Source: Gammaproteobacteria bacterium
GTDB taxonomy: Bacteria > Pseudomonadota > Gammaproteobacteria > Pseudomonadales > Azotimanducaceae
Length of the DNA: 8,576 nucleotides
Assembly: GCA_003476445.1 (NCBI GenBank)
Contig: DMUF01000236.1
Location: 1 to 8,576 of the forward strand
Direction of reading: 5' to 3'
A program made the translations under genes and the position numbers. Every line of letters begins with the position of its first letter. Position 1 is the stretch's first letter. Under the pieces are notes generated by a model. That model had not been told where the DNA came from, ran no database searches, and saw only the letters and a list, made by a program, of their open reading frames with translations. Positions 1 to 7,329 of this stretch are shown here, piece by piece.

Positions 1-993
1 GAGGACGAGATCGCGGCGATCTGCGCGGCGATCGGTGCCTCGTACGCGGGCAAGCTCGGGGTGACCTCGAGCTCGGGTCCTGGGATTGCGCTCAAGACCG
101 AGGCGCTGGGGCTCGCGGTGGCCGCGGAGCTGCCGCTGCTCGTGGTGAACTCGCAGCGTGCGGGTCCGTCGACGGGGATGCCGACGAAGACCGAGCAGTC
201 GGATCTGTATCAGGCGGTGTACGGCCGCAACGGCGACACACCGATTCCGGTGCTGTCGACGCGCTCGCCGGGTGACTGCTTCGAGACCACGGTGGAAGCG
301 GTGCGGATTGCGCTGCGGCACATGACCCCGGTGCTGCTGCTGACGGACGGCTACATTGCCAACGCGTCGGAGCTGTGGGCGATACCGGACGTCGACGGCT
401 ACGCGCCGATTGCGAACACGCGGCCGACGGCGCAGACGCCGGCGGGGAGCGTGTTCCGGCGCGATCCGGCGACCGAGGGCCGGCTGTGGGCAAGCCCGGG
501 CGACGAGCGGTTTGTGTACCGCGTGGGCGGGATCGAGAAGGATCTGCACACGGGGAACATCTCGTACGACGCGGAGAACCACCAGGCGATGACCGACATG
601 CGGTCGCACAAGCTGGCATCGGTGGCGGATTTCATTGGCGATCAGGTGCTGGAACAGGGCGTGCCCGGCGGGCTTGTGGTGGTAGGCTGGGGCTCGACCT
701 ACGGCACCCTTCATCAGGCGGTGCTGGAGAGCGTGCGCGCGGGTCTGCGGGTGGCGCAGGTGCACATCCGGCACCTGCATCCGCTGCCGAAGAATCTGGG
801 CGCGCTGCTCGCGCAGTTCGAGACGGTGCTGGTGCCGGAGCTGAACACGGGGCAGCTCTCAACGCTGTTGCGTGACAAGCTGCTGGTGCCGGTGCAGCAA
901 CTGAACAAGGTGACAGGTCAGCCGTTCACGGTGCAGGAGGTGCGCGCGGCGATTGCGCGGCACGCGCGCGCGCGGCTCGAGGAGGTGCGGTGA
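1..993 (+). CDS. korA: 2-oxoglutarate:ferredoxin oxidoreductase, alpha subunit KorA (5' end missing)
   Basis: This is the C-terminal 330 residues of the alpha subunit of a 2-oxoacid:ferredoxin oxidoreductase. The enzyme converts 2-oxoglutarate and CoA to succinyl-CoA and CO2 while reducing ferredoxin, in the cytoplasm. The frame is open from base 1, so the gene begins upstream; the GTG at 61 is an internal valine, not a start. Recognisable KorA blocks are TSSSGPGIALKTEALGLA (residues 22-39 of the fragment), RAGPSTGMPTKTEQSDL shortly after, and GIEKDLHTGNISYDAENH in the middle. These favour 2-oxoglutarate over pyruvate as substrate. The C-terminal part, with GGLVVVGWGSTYG, is the usual transketolase-C-like domain. 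Many KorA proteins carry the gamma domain fused at the N-terminus and are near 600 residues; that part would lie outside the window. The stop codon overlaps the korB start (TGATG), so the two subunits are coupled. Codon choice is strongly G-ending, as in korB. Confidence 0.93.
   Translation, partial: EDEIAAICAAIGASYAGKLGVTSSSGPGIALKTEALGLAVAAELPLLVVNSQRAGPSTGMPTKTEQSDLYQAVYGRNGDTPIPVLSTRSPGDCFETTVEAVRIALRHMTPVLLLTDGYIANASELWAIPDVDGYAPIANTRPTAQTPAGSVFRRDPATEGRLWASPGDERFVYRVGGIEKDLHTGNISYDAENHQAMTDMRSHKLASVADFIGDQVLEQGVPGGLVVVGWGSTYGTLHQAVLESVRAGLRVAQVHIRHLHPLPKNLGALLAQFETVLVPELNTGQLSTLLRDKLLVPVQQLNKVTGQPFTVQEVRAAIARHARARLEEVR
981..985 (+). promoter_or_regulatory. Ribosome binding site of korB
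   Basis: GGAGG lies inside the last codons of korA. It stands 7 nt before the ATG at 993 but only 4 nt before the in-frame GTG at 990. This spacing decides for ATG 993 as the korB start. Confidence 0.7.
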
Positions 994-1997
994 TGAGCGA
1001 GGCAGTGGACGTACGCGCGGCGAAGGACTACGCGAGCGATCAGGAAGTGCGGTGGTGCCCGGGCTGCGGGGACTACTCGATTCTGAAGGCGGTGCATCGG
1101 ACGCTGGCGGACGTGCAGGCGGATCCGGCGCGAACGGTGTTCGTGTCGGGGATCGGCTGCTCGTCGCGGCTGCCGTACTACGTGGAGACGTACGGGTTCC
1201 ACACCATTCACGGGCGTGCGCCGGCGGTGGCGACGGGCGTGAAGCTTGCGAACCCGGATCTTGATGTGTGGGTGATCACGGGCGACGGCGACGGGCTGTC
1301 GATCGGCGGCAATCATCTGCTGCACGCGCTGCGGCGCAACGTGAACCTGAACATTCTGATGTTCAACAACGAGATCTACGGTCTGACGAAGGGGCAGTAC
1401 TCGCCGACGTCGCGTGTGGGGACGGAGAGTCCGTCGAGCCCGCAGGGGTCGCTGGATGCGCCGGTGACGCCGTGCCTGTTTGCGGTGGGCGCGGGGGCGA
1501 CGTTCATCGCGCGCGGGGTGGACATCGACCAGAAGGGGCTGCCGGGTCTGTTGTCGGCGGCGCGGGCGCACGAAGGCGCGGCGTTTGTGGAGATTCTGCA
1601 GAACTGCATCGTGTACAACGCGGACGTGTTCGAGTCGGTGGTGGCGAAGAAGACGGCGGCGGACACCCAGATCCACGTGGTGCACGGTGAGCCGCTGCGC
1701 TACGGCAAGTCGCGGGAGAAGGGGTTGCGGCTGAATCCGCGCACCCTGACGCTCGAGGCGGTGACGCTGGGCGAAGACGGGGTGACGGAGGCGGATCTGC
1801 TGGTGCATGACGAGACCAATCCGCTGATGGCGCAGCTGTTGGTGACGATGCGTGCGCCGTTCCCGGTGGCGATGGGGATTCTGCACCGGCGCGAGGCGCC
1901 GGCGTACGATCAGCGTTTCCGCGAAGCGAAGCCTGCGCTGCGCCGTCAGCGCGTGCGCGAGCTCCTGCACCGCGGCAACATCCTCGACCGTCGCTGA
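993..1997 (+). CDS. korB: 2-oxoglutarate:ferredoxin oxidoreductase, beta subunit KorB
   Basis: This is the complete beta subunit (334 residues from ATG 993), which carries thiamine diphosphate and a [4Fe-4S] cluster and pairs with KorA. The thiamine diphosphate motif is visible as GDGD at residues 97-100 followed by NN at 125-126 and IYGLTKGQYSPTS. The four expected cluster ligands are C22 and C25 in WCPGCG, C56 in GIGCSSR, and C205 in LQNC. The length is normal for KorB. An in-frame GTG at 990 is possible but lies too close to the GGAGG at 981-985, so ATG 993 is preferred; it shares one base with the korA stop. No ferredoxin or delta-subunit gene follows, which fits the two-subunit soluble type using a separate ferredoxin. 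A strong hairpin 10 nt after the stop probably ends the unit. Seven of the first eight alanine codons are GCG, unlike the downstream operon. Confidence 0.95.
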   Translation: MSEAVDVRAAKDYASDQEVRWCPGCGDYSILKAVHRTLADVQADPARTVFVSGIGCSSRLPYYVETYGFHTIHGRAPAVATGVKLANPDLDVWVITGDGDGLSIGGNHLLHALRRNVNLNILMFNNEIYGLTKGQYSPTSRVGTESPSSPQGSLDAPVTPCLFAVGAGATFIARGVDIDQKGLPGLLSAARAHEGAAFVEILQNCIVYNADVFESVVAKKTAADTQIHVVHGEPLRYGKSREKGLRLNPRTLTLEAVTLGEDGVTEADLLVHDETNPLMAQLLVTMRAPFPVAMGILHRREAPAYDQRFREAKPALRRQRVRELLHRGNILDRR

Positions 1998-2007
1998 CTA
2001 GACGAGA

Positions 2008-2031
2008 GGGCGGACCGTATGCGGTCCGCCC
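2008..2031 (+). terminator. Hairpin after korB, probable transcription end without a U-tract
   Basis: A perfect inverted repeat: GGGCGGACCG at 2008-2017, loop TATG, CGGTCCGCCC at 2022-2031. The 10-bp GC-rich stem starts 10 nt after the korB stop. The bases that follow (CAATCCCGCC) contain no run of T, so this is not a textbook intrinsic terminator. It may still halt polymerase, or act as a 3'-end stabiliser for the korAB message with Rho-dependent termination further on. It is the only strong structure separating korAB from the next operon. Confidence 0.55.
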
Positions 2032-2090
2032 CAATCCCGCCGCGAGCCCGCTCTCCCCGTTGCTGCTCACCCCCCTGCTCCCCGCTTGAC

Positions 2091-2118
2091 TGGACTTTCA
2101 CGCGGGGATCCTGAGAAT
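2091..2118 (+). promoter_or_regulatory. Possible sigma-70-type promoter of the regulator/efflux operon
   Basis: TGGACT (2091-2096, 4/6 to TTGACA) and GAGAAT (2113-2118, 4/6 to TATAAT) are separated by 16 nt. A better -35 match, TTGACT at 2086-2091, has no acceptable -10 at 16-18 nt spacing. Transcription would start near 2125, placing the half-site cluster at 2122-2142 at the start of the transcript, a normal place for a repressor. The match is weak; it is supported mainly by position between the korB hairpin and the regulator gene. Confidence 0.3.
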
Positions 2119-2121
2119 GCC

Positions 2122-2142
2122 CTGACCACCGTGGTCAGACCA
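2122..2142 (+). promoter_or_regulatory. FadR/GntR-type operator cluster before the regulator gene
   Basis: Two overlapping palindromes share the central TGGTC. The first is CTGACCAC-C-GTGGTCAG (2122-2138), with perfect 8-bp arms. The second is TGGTC-A-GACCA (2132-2142). The second matches exactly the TGGTNNNACCA pattern known for operators of the FadR subfamily of GntR regulators. In all there are three half-sites: 2124-2128, 2132-2136 and 2138-2142. The cluster ends 3 nt before ATG 2146 of a FadR-type gene, so autoregulation is the natural inference. As RNA, 2122-2128 and 2132-2138 could also pair in a 7-bp hairpin over the ribosome-binding region. Confidence 0.6.
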
Positions 2143-2145
2143 AAA

Positions 2146-2937
2146 ATGGCAAGAACGACAACCCTCGAACCGCCTCCCGAAAGCACCCTGCGCACGGGAA
2201 CCCCGCGCAAGCACGAAGAAATTGCCGAGAGCCTCACCCAGGACATACTGGTTGGCCAGTATCGCACCGGCGAACGCCTGCCATCAGAGCGAGATCTCGC
2301 CGCGCGCTTCGAAGCCAATCGCGGCGCCGTGCGCGAGGCCATGAAAAAGCTCGAGCAGCTGGGACTTGCGAGCATTCACCAGGGCGGTGCGCGGGTCTGC
2401 GCAGTACAGGACGCAAGCCTGGACGTTGTCAGCCACCTGCTCGCCATCGGCGAGGTGCCGGACGAAGACCTGGCGGATGAGATCATGCAGGTCTTCACCG
2501 CCCTGATCACGCTTGCAGCAGAAGCGACCGTGCGAAGAGCCACGGACGCGCAGATCGCAGCCATTCGCGCGCGCCTGGAGCCGCTGCTGCGCGGCACCAG
2601 CAACCGCACCGCGAACAGCATTGCCCGCTTCGAGCTGATGCGCTCCATCATGCAGACGAGCGGCAATCTCGTCTGTCAGATCATCGCCCGCAGCCTGTTC
2701 CTGCAGTTCGTGCCGCGCATGGCGCCGCTCGAAAGCCTGGTGGAACTCGATCTCGACGCGCAGCGCAGGTTCGCGGAAGAGCTCGACACCGCGCTCGCCG
2801 CCCGCAACGTCGCCGGCGTGCGCTCCGCGTTCGAATCCATGTCGCATTTCAACCGCGAAGTTGCGAAACGCGCCTTCGCCGCGCTCAAGGCGCGCGAGGC
2901 TGCAGGCGCCTCACCGATCCGGAGCACCGCACCATGA
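2146..2937 (+). CDS. FadR-subfamily GntR transcriptional regulator
   Basis: This is a DNA-binding repressor or activator of 263 residues. Residues 22-87 form the GntR winged helix, with the family signature LPSERDLAARFEANRGAVREA at about 45-65. R49, R59 and R63 match the arginines that contact DNA in E. coli FadR. Residues 95-245 are an all-helical FCD-type effector domain. In FCD proteins a metal site is usually marked by an FH pair; here the equivalent place reads FE (162-163). Of the C-terminal histidines only H234 is evident, so a metal-dependent small acid ligand is less likely. The ligand is unknown. The frame is open further up to a TTG at 2086, but ATG 2146 gives the usual short N-terminal arm and leaves the palindromes outside the gene. 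No clear Shine-Dalgarno precedes ATG 2146. The stop overlaps the adaptor gene by 4 nt (ATGA), tying the regulator to the pump. It is not E. coli-type fadR in any proven sense. Confidence 0.92.
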   Translation: MARTTTLEPPPESTLRTGTPRKHEEIAESLTQDILVGQYRTGERLPSERDLAARFEANRGAVREAMKKLEQLGLASIHQGGARVCAVQDASLDVVSHLLAIGEVPDEDLADEIMQVFTALITLAAEATVRRATDAQIAAIRARLEPLLRGTSNRTANSIARFELMRSIMQTSGNLVCQIIARSLFLQFVPRMAPLESLVELDLDAQRRFAEELDTALAARNVAGVRSAFESMSHFNREVAKRAFAALKAREAAGASPIRSTAP

Positions 2938-4103
2938 TGCGCAAGATCATTATTCCCGGTCTGATCCTCGTCGTTGCAATGCTCGGCGCCATGACCCTGC
3001 TGGCCACCAGTCCGGAGCTATCGCCCTCGCGCCCCGAAGCCGCGGCAACCACCATCCGCGTGCTGACCGTGGCGCCTGAATCCGTGCGTATGACCGTGCA
3101 CTCCCAGGGCACGGTCATGCCCGACACCGAGTCGGAGCTCGTATCCGAAGTGGCAGGTCGGGTCGTCCGCACGTCGCCGGCTTTCGTGAACGGAGGCAGC
3201 TTTCGCCGTGGCGATGAGCTGCTGACGCTCGATGATCAGGACTACCGCGCCACCCTGGAGCGCGCCCGGGCTGCTCTTTCGCGCGCCGAAGCAGAGTTCG
3301 AGCACAGCCAGTTCGAGTTTCAGCGTCTCGAAAGCCTGGAGGCACGCGAGCTTGCGAGCCGGTCCGCGCTCGAGAACGCGCAGCGCGTGTTCCGCATCGC
3401 CGAGGCGGCGCGGCAGGATGCCGCCGCCGGTGTGCGCCAGGCAGAGCACGATCTGGCACGAACGCGGCTGACAGCCCCGTTTGACGGTCTGGTACGCCGT
3501 CGCGGTGTGGACGTGGGGCAGTTCGTGAACCGCGGTGCGCCCATAGCAACGCTCTATGCCAGCGCGGAATCTGAAGTCCGCCTGCCGATTGCGGACCGCC
3601 AGCTCGCTTACCTCAGCATTCCCGTTGGCACTCTCGGCGAGCTGCCCCCCGAGCAACAACCTCGGGTCACGCTGACCGCGGACTATGCCGGGCAGTCCCT
3701 GCGCTGGGAGGGCCGCATCGTGCGCACCGAAGCTGCGATCGACACCGCCAGCCGCATGATTCACGTGGTTGCTCGCGTGGACAACGCGCAGCAGCCGGTG
3801 CCCATGTCCGTCGGACTCTTCGTGAACGCGGAGATCGAGGGGCTGCTTGCAGACAATATCGTGCGCCTGCCGCGCGCCGCGCTCCGTGATGGCAATCAGG
3901 TGCTCGTCGTGACGGGCGACGATCAGCTTACGCATCGCACCATCGACCCGCTCCGGCTCTACCAGGACGAAGTCTTCGTACGTGCCGGTCTCACCGCTGG
4001 CGAGCGGGTCTGCATCACGCCGCTGCAAACCGTCATCGACGGCATGCGCGTGATTGCTGTGACGGACAATTCGGGCGCCGGCGCCCCGCCCGCCGGAGGC
4101 TGA
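2934..4103 (+). CDS. RND efflux periplasmic adaptor (membrane fusion protein, HlyD/AcrA type)
   Basis: This is the periplasmic adaptor that links an RND pump to an outer-membrane channel (389 residues). Residues 5-24 are a hydrophobic N-terminal segment with no lipobox cysteine, so it is probably anchored by a membrane helix rather than a lipid. The first lipoyl half lies around 66-100 (EVAGRVVRTSPAFVNGG, then RRGDELLTLDD). A helical hairpin runs over about 104-176, and the second lipoyl half begins at RTRLTAPFDGLV (176-187). A beta-barrel and membrane-proximal domain follow. The hairpin is short, about 70 residues, as in AcrA-like adaptors. ATG 2934 is chosen because GGAG at 2921-2924 lies 9 nt upstream; ATG 2937 is the alternative. 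The gene overlaps the regulator by 4 nt and carries GGAGG (4095-4099) for the pump gene within its last codons. The substrate cannot be read from the sequence. Confidence 0.94.
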   Translation: MMRKIIIPGLILVVAMLGAMTLLATSPELSPSRPEAAATTIRVLTVAPESVRMTVHSQGTVMPDTESELVSEVAGRVVRTSPAFVNGGSFRRGDELLTLDDQDYRATLERARAALSRAEAEFEHSQFEFQRLESLEARELASRSALENAQRVFRIAEAARQDAAAGVRQAEHDLARTRLTAPFDGLVRRRGVDVGQFVNRGAPIATLYASAESEVRLPIADRQLAYLSIPVGTLGELPPEQQPRVTLTADYAGQSLRWEGRIVRTEAAIDTASRMIHVVARVDNAQQPVPMSVGLFVNAEIEGLLADNIVRLPRAALRDGNQVLVVTGDDQLTHRTIDPLRLYQDEVFVRAGLTAGERVCITPLQTVIDGMRVIAVTDNSGAGAPPAGG

Positions 4104-4106
4104 ATC

Positions 4107-7100
4107 ATGCAGGGTGTTGTCGCCTGGTTTGTTCGCAACCCGGTTGCCTCCAATCTCCTGATGTCCGTGATGAGCGTCGCCGGCTTGCTGGCCTTCCTCA
4201 CTGTGCATCAGGAGGAGTTTCCCGAGATCAACACGCAGATGGTCAACATCACGGTGCCCTACCTGGGTGCCGCGCCCGAGGAGTCGGAACAGGGCGTCTG
4301 CATCCGCATTGAGGAAGCGATCGAGGGCGTCGAGGGCGTTGACAAGATCCGCAGCACCGCGACCGAGGGCGCGTGCACCGTTATGGTAGAGCTTGACACC
4401 GAAAACGCCGATTCCGAAACGGTGAACGAGATCAAGAGCCGCGTCGACGGCATCAACACGTTCCCTGCGGAGACAGAAAAACCCATCATCTCAAAGCTCG
4501 TCATGACACGAGGCGTCGTGCAGCTTGCCATCGCCGGTGATACCGATGAACGCACGCTGAAGGAGCTGGGCAAGGGCATTCGCGACGATCTCGCCCAGCT
4601 CGCGGGTATCTCGCAAGTCACGCTGAACTACGTGCGCCCTTATGAGATCTCCATCGAAGTATCAGAGCAGGCGCTGCGCCGCCATGGCATCACGCTCAAC
4701 CAGGTAGCGGACGCGGTGCGCAGCGCATCACTCGACCTGCCAGGCGGAACGCTACGCACGGAAGGCGGCGAGATACTGATCCGCACCAAGGGCCAGGCCT
4801 ACTGGGGTGACGAGTTTGCGAACGTCGTCGTGCTCACACGCGCCGACGGCACCCGTGTGACCCTCGATGAGCTGGCGGACATTCGCGACAGTTTCGAAGA
4901 AGGCGACATCCGCGCGCGGTTCAACGGCAAACCGGCCGTTGTGGTCAAGGTCTTTCAAGTGGGACTCGAAGACACCCTGGCCATCGCCGATTCCGTGCGC
5001 AGCTATGTCGATCAGCGGCGCGCCACACTGCCACAGGGAATCGAGCTAACCCTCTGGAACGATGAATCCCAGCAGCTCGTGGAGCGGTTTTCCCTGCTCG
5101 CCAACAACGCGTGGAGCGGTTTGATACTGGTCGCTCTGCTGCTCGCCTTGTTCCTGCGGCCTCGAATTGCACTCTGGGTAACGGCAGGCGTTCCCATTGC
5201 TCTGCTCGGGACCATCGCGATCTTTCCCTACGCCGACCTTTCCATGAGTTCCATCACCGTGATGGCGTTCATCCTCGTGCTCGGCATTCTCGTAGACGAT
5301 GCCATCGTGGTTGGCGAGAGGATTCACGCGCACGAGGAGATGGGTAAGCCGCGGGTACTTGCGGCCATTGCGGGCACACGCGAGGTATCGGTTCCGGTGA
5401 TCTTCGGCGTGCTAACGACCATGGCGGCCTTCCTGCCGCTCATCATCGTGCCCGGACGGATGGCGGACTTCTTCAGCGCCATCGGCTATGTCGTGATCAT
5501 TGCCCTCACCATGAGCCTGATCGAATCGCAGCTGATCCTGCCGGCTCACCTCGCGCACCGCCGCGATGATCGGGCTACAAGCCGCGTCGGGCGCGTCTGG
5601 GAACGGTGGCAGCGTCGGATCTCCGGCAGTCTTGAGCGCTTTGCACGGGAGATCTATCTGCCGATCCTGCGCCACTCGATCGAGTGGCGGTACGCAACCG
5701 CTGCCATCGGCACCGGTGTGCTCATTTTGGCTGTCGCCCTGATCGCAAGCGGACGCACCGTATTCGGGTTCTTCCCGGCGGTGGAGGGCGATCGCGTCTA
5801 TGCCCAGCTCGAACTGCCACAGGGCGTATCGATCGAGGCGACGACGGCCGCGGCCCTGCGGATCGAACAAGCGGCTGAGGCACTGCGGGTAGCCCTCGAC
5901 GCCGAGCTGGAACCCGAAGGCGGGTCCGTCGTCGTCAACGTCCTATCGAGTATTGGGGTAGCGGTTGAGCGCGAGGGTCCGAGTCGCGGCGGCGGCAGCG
6001 GGCGCAGCCACTTTGCGGAAGTGGTTATCGAGCTCCGCCCGCTGGTTGAGCGCGGCAACATCTCGGCCAAGGACGTAGCCCGTCGCTGGCGCGATCTGAC
6101 CGGCCCGATTCCCGATGCCGTGCGGCTCAGTTTCAACGCCGATGCCTGGTCCGCCGGCGAGCCCATCAACTATCAGCTCGCCGGTCGCGATGTTGATCAG
6201 CTGCGCGAAGCCGCTGCCGCTCTGCGCGGTGAACTGTCACGCTACAGCGGCGTGTTCGATCTCGCTGATTCGTTCCGAGCAGGCAAGCAGGAGCTCAAGC
6301 TCACCCTGCTGCCGGAGGCGCGCAATCTGGGACTGACGCTGAACGACCTCGCGCGCCAGACGCGCCACGCCTTCTACGGTATCGAGGCGCAGCGCGTGCA
6401 GCGTGGCCAGGACGATGTGCGGGTAATGGTGCGGCTGCCGGAGAGCGAGCGTAAATCCATCGGCAATCTGGAAGACATGTACATTCGCACGCCGAGCGGC
6501 ACCGAGGTGCCCTTCTACAGCGTGGCGCGTTTCGAGCTCGATCGAGGTTTCTCCAACATTCGCCGCATCGACGGTCGTCGCGTGGTGAACGTCACTGCTG
6601 ATGTCGATCGCAGCGCGGTGAGCCCGGAAGAGGTAAATGCCAGCGTCCAGCGCGACGTGCTGCCGAAACTGCGGCAGGCGTATCCGGGCATCGATATCGG
6701 TCTTTCCGGCGAGCAGGAAGAGCGCGCCCGCGCCATGGGCGGGCTCGGAGCCGCAGCCGTGCTTGCTCTCGTGATCATTTATGCCCTGCTCGCTATTCCG
6801 CTGCGGTCCTACGTGCAGCCGCTGGTCATCATGAGCGTGATTCCCTTCGGCGCCGTTGGCGCGATTGTCGGACACTGGGTGCTCGGGCAATCGCTCGTGT
6901 TCTTCTCGATGCTTGGCATCGTGGCGCTATCGGGCGTGGTCGTGAACTCGAGTCTCGTGCTCGTCGACTACGTGAACCGACGCCGGCGGGAAGGTGTGGC
7001 GCTGATGGAGGCCGTGCTTGAATCCGGTGTGGTGCGCTTTCGACCCATTCTGCTGACCTCAGCCACGACCTTCATCGGCCTCGTGCCACTCATGAGCAAC

Positions 7101-7325
7101 GCGACGCCCGCCACTGCCTTCGTGGTCCCCATGGCGATCGCATTGGGCTTCGGGGTGCTTTTCGCCACGGTGATTACCCTGTTCCTCGTGCCCGCGCTCT
7201 ACAACATCGCCGAAGACTTCTTCGGCTGGGATGCTATTTCGCAGGGTGTCAGTGATGTCCCGCATTCAGGCGACGTTCAGCCCGATCATGCTTCACTGAC
7301 CACACCTGCCATCGAGAGGAGATAA
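4107..7325 (+). CDS. RND efflux transporter permease (AcrB/HAE1-like)
   Basis: This is the inner-membrane proton-driven pump of 1072 residues, close to AcrB (1049). TM1 lies at about 14-33, followed by the first large periplasmic porter loop (34-332). TM2-TM6 start near 334, TM7 is at about 529-549, the second periplasmic loop follows, and TM8 begins near 877. The proton-relay aspartates D397 and D398 are present in GILVDDAIVVGERI. The TM10 lysine of AcrB (K940) is replaced by valine: the segment reads GVVVNSSLVLVDYVN with V946, N947 and S948, so relay chemistry must differ from AcrB. The start ATG 4107 has GGAGG 7 nt upstream and stands 3 nt after the adaptor stop. The C-terminal tail after TM12 is cytoplasmic and ends in ERR. 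No outer-membrane factor gene accompanies it, so it would use a TolC-like channel encoded elsewhere. Substrates could be drugs, detergents, lipids or solvents; none can be picked from sequence. Confidence 0.97.
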   Translation: MQGVVAWFVRNPVASNLLMSVMSVAGLLAFLTVHQEEFPEINTQMVNITVPYLGAAPEESEQGVCIRIEEAIEGVEGVDKIRSTATEGACTVMVELDTENADSETVNEIKSRVDGINTFPAETEKPIISKLVMTRGVVQLAIAGDTDERTLKELGKGIRDDLAQLAGISQVTLNYVRPYEISIEVSEQALRRHGITLNQVADAVRSASLDLPGGTLRTEGGEILIRTKGQAYWGDEFANVVVLTRADGTRVTLDELADIRDSFEEGDIRARFNGKPAVVVKVFQVGLEDTLAIADSVRSYVDQRRATLPQGIELTLWNDESQQLVERFSLLANNAWSGLILVALLLALFLRPRIALWVTAGVPIALLGTIAIFPYADLSMSSITVMAFILVLGILVDDAIVVGERIHAHEEMGKPRVLAAIAGTREVSVPVIFGVLTTMAAFLPLIIVPGRMADFFSAIGYVVIIALTMSLIESQLILPAHLAHRRDDRATSRVGRVWERWQRRISGSLERFAREIYLPILRHSIEWRYATAAIGTGVLILAVALIASGRTVFGFFPAVEGDRVYAQLELPQGVSIEATTAAALRIEQAAEALRVALDAELEPEGGSVVVNVLSSIGVAVEREGPSRGGGSGRSHFAEVVIELRPLVERGNISAKDVARRWRDLTGPIPDAVRLSFNADAWSAGEPINYQLAGRDVDQLREAAAALRGELSRYSGVFDLADSFRAGKQELKLTLLPEARNLGLTLNDLARQTRHAFYGIEAQRVQRGQDDVRVMVRLPESERKSIGNLEDMYIRTPSGTEVPFYSVARFELDRGFSNIRRIDGRRVVNVTADVDRSAVSPEEVNASVQRDVLPKLRQAYPGIDIGLSGEQEERARAMGGLGAAAVLALVIIYALLAIPLRSYVQPLVIMSVIPFGAVGAIVGHWVLGQSLVFFSMLGIVALSGVVVNSSLVLVDYVNRRRREGVALMEAVLESGVVRFRPILLTSATTFIGLVPLMSNATPATAFVVPMAIALGFGVLFATVITLFLVPALYNIAEDFFGWDAISQGVSDVPHSGDVQPDHASLTTPAIERR
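7317..7321 (+). promoter_or_regulatory. Ribosome binding site fixing a GTG start
   Basis: AGGAG lies 8 nt before the GTG at 7330, inside the last codons of the pump gene. It supports GTG 7330 rather than the internal ATG at 7360, which would leave only a stub of the signal peptide. Confidence 0.65.
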
Positions 7326-7329
7326 CGAC

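Noticed and set aside
61..63. GTG as start of korA
   Set aside because: The frame continues open upstream to base 1 with residues typical of the KorA core (AAIGASYAGKLG), so this is an internal valine codon.
918..1970. 350-residue open frame on the - strand antisense to korB
   Set aside because: It is very rich in Arg, His and Pro, as expected for the complement of G-ending codons, and lies wholly under korB, which has clear cofactor motifs.
2086..2091. TTGACT as a strong -35 box
   Set aside because: At 16-18 nt spacing downstream (2108-2115) there is no sequence resembling TATAAT; GAGAAT at 2113 is 21 nt away, too far.
2086..2145. Upstream TTG start extending the regulator by 20 residues
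   Set aside because: It would place the palindromic operator and the promoter candidate inside the gene; the added residues show no family character and no ribosome binding site stands before the TTG.
3018..4208. 396-residue open frame on the - strand antisense to the adaptor gene
   Set aside because: It is a composition shadow in GC-rich DNA. The + strand frame has a complete adaptor fold with coupled starts and ribosome binding sites.
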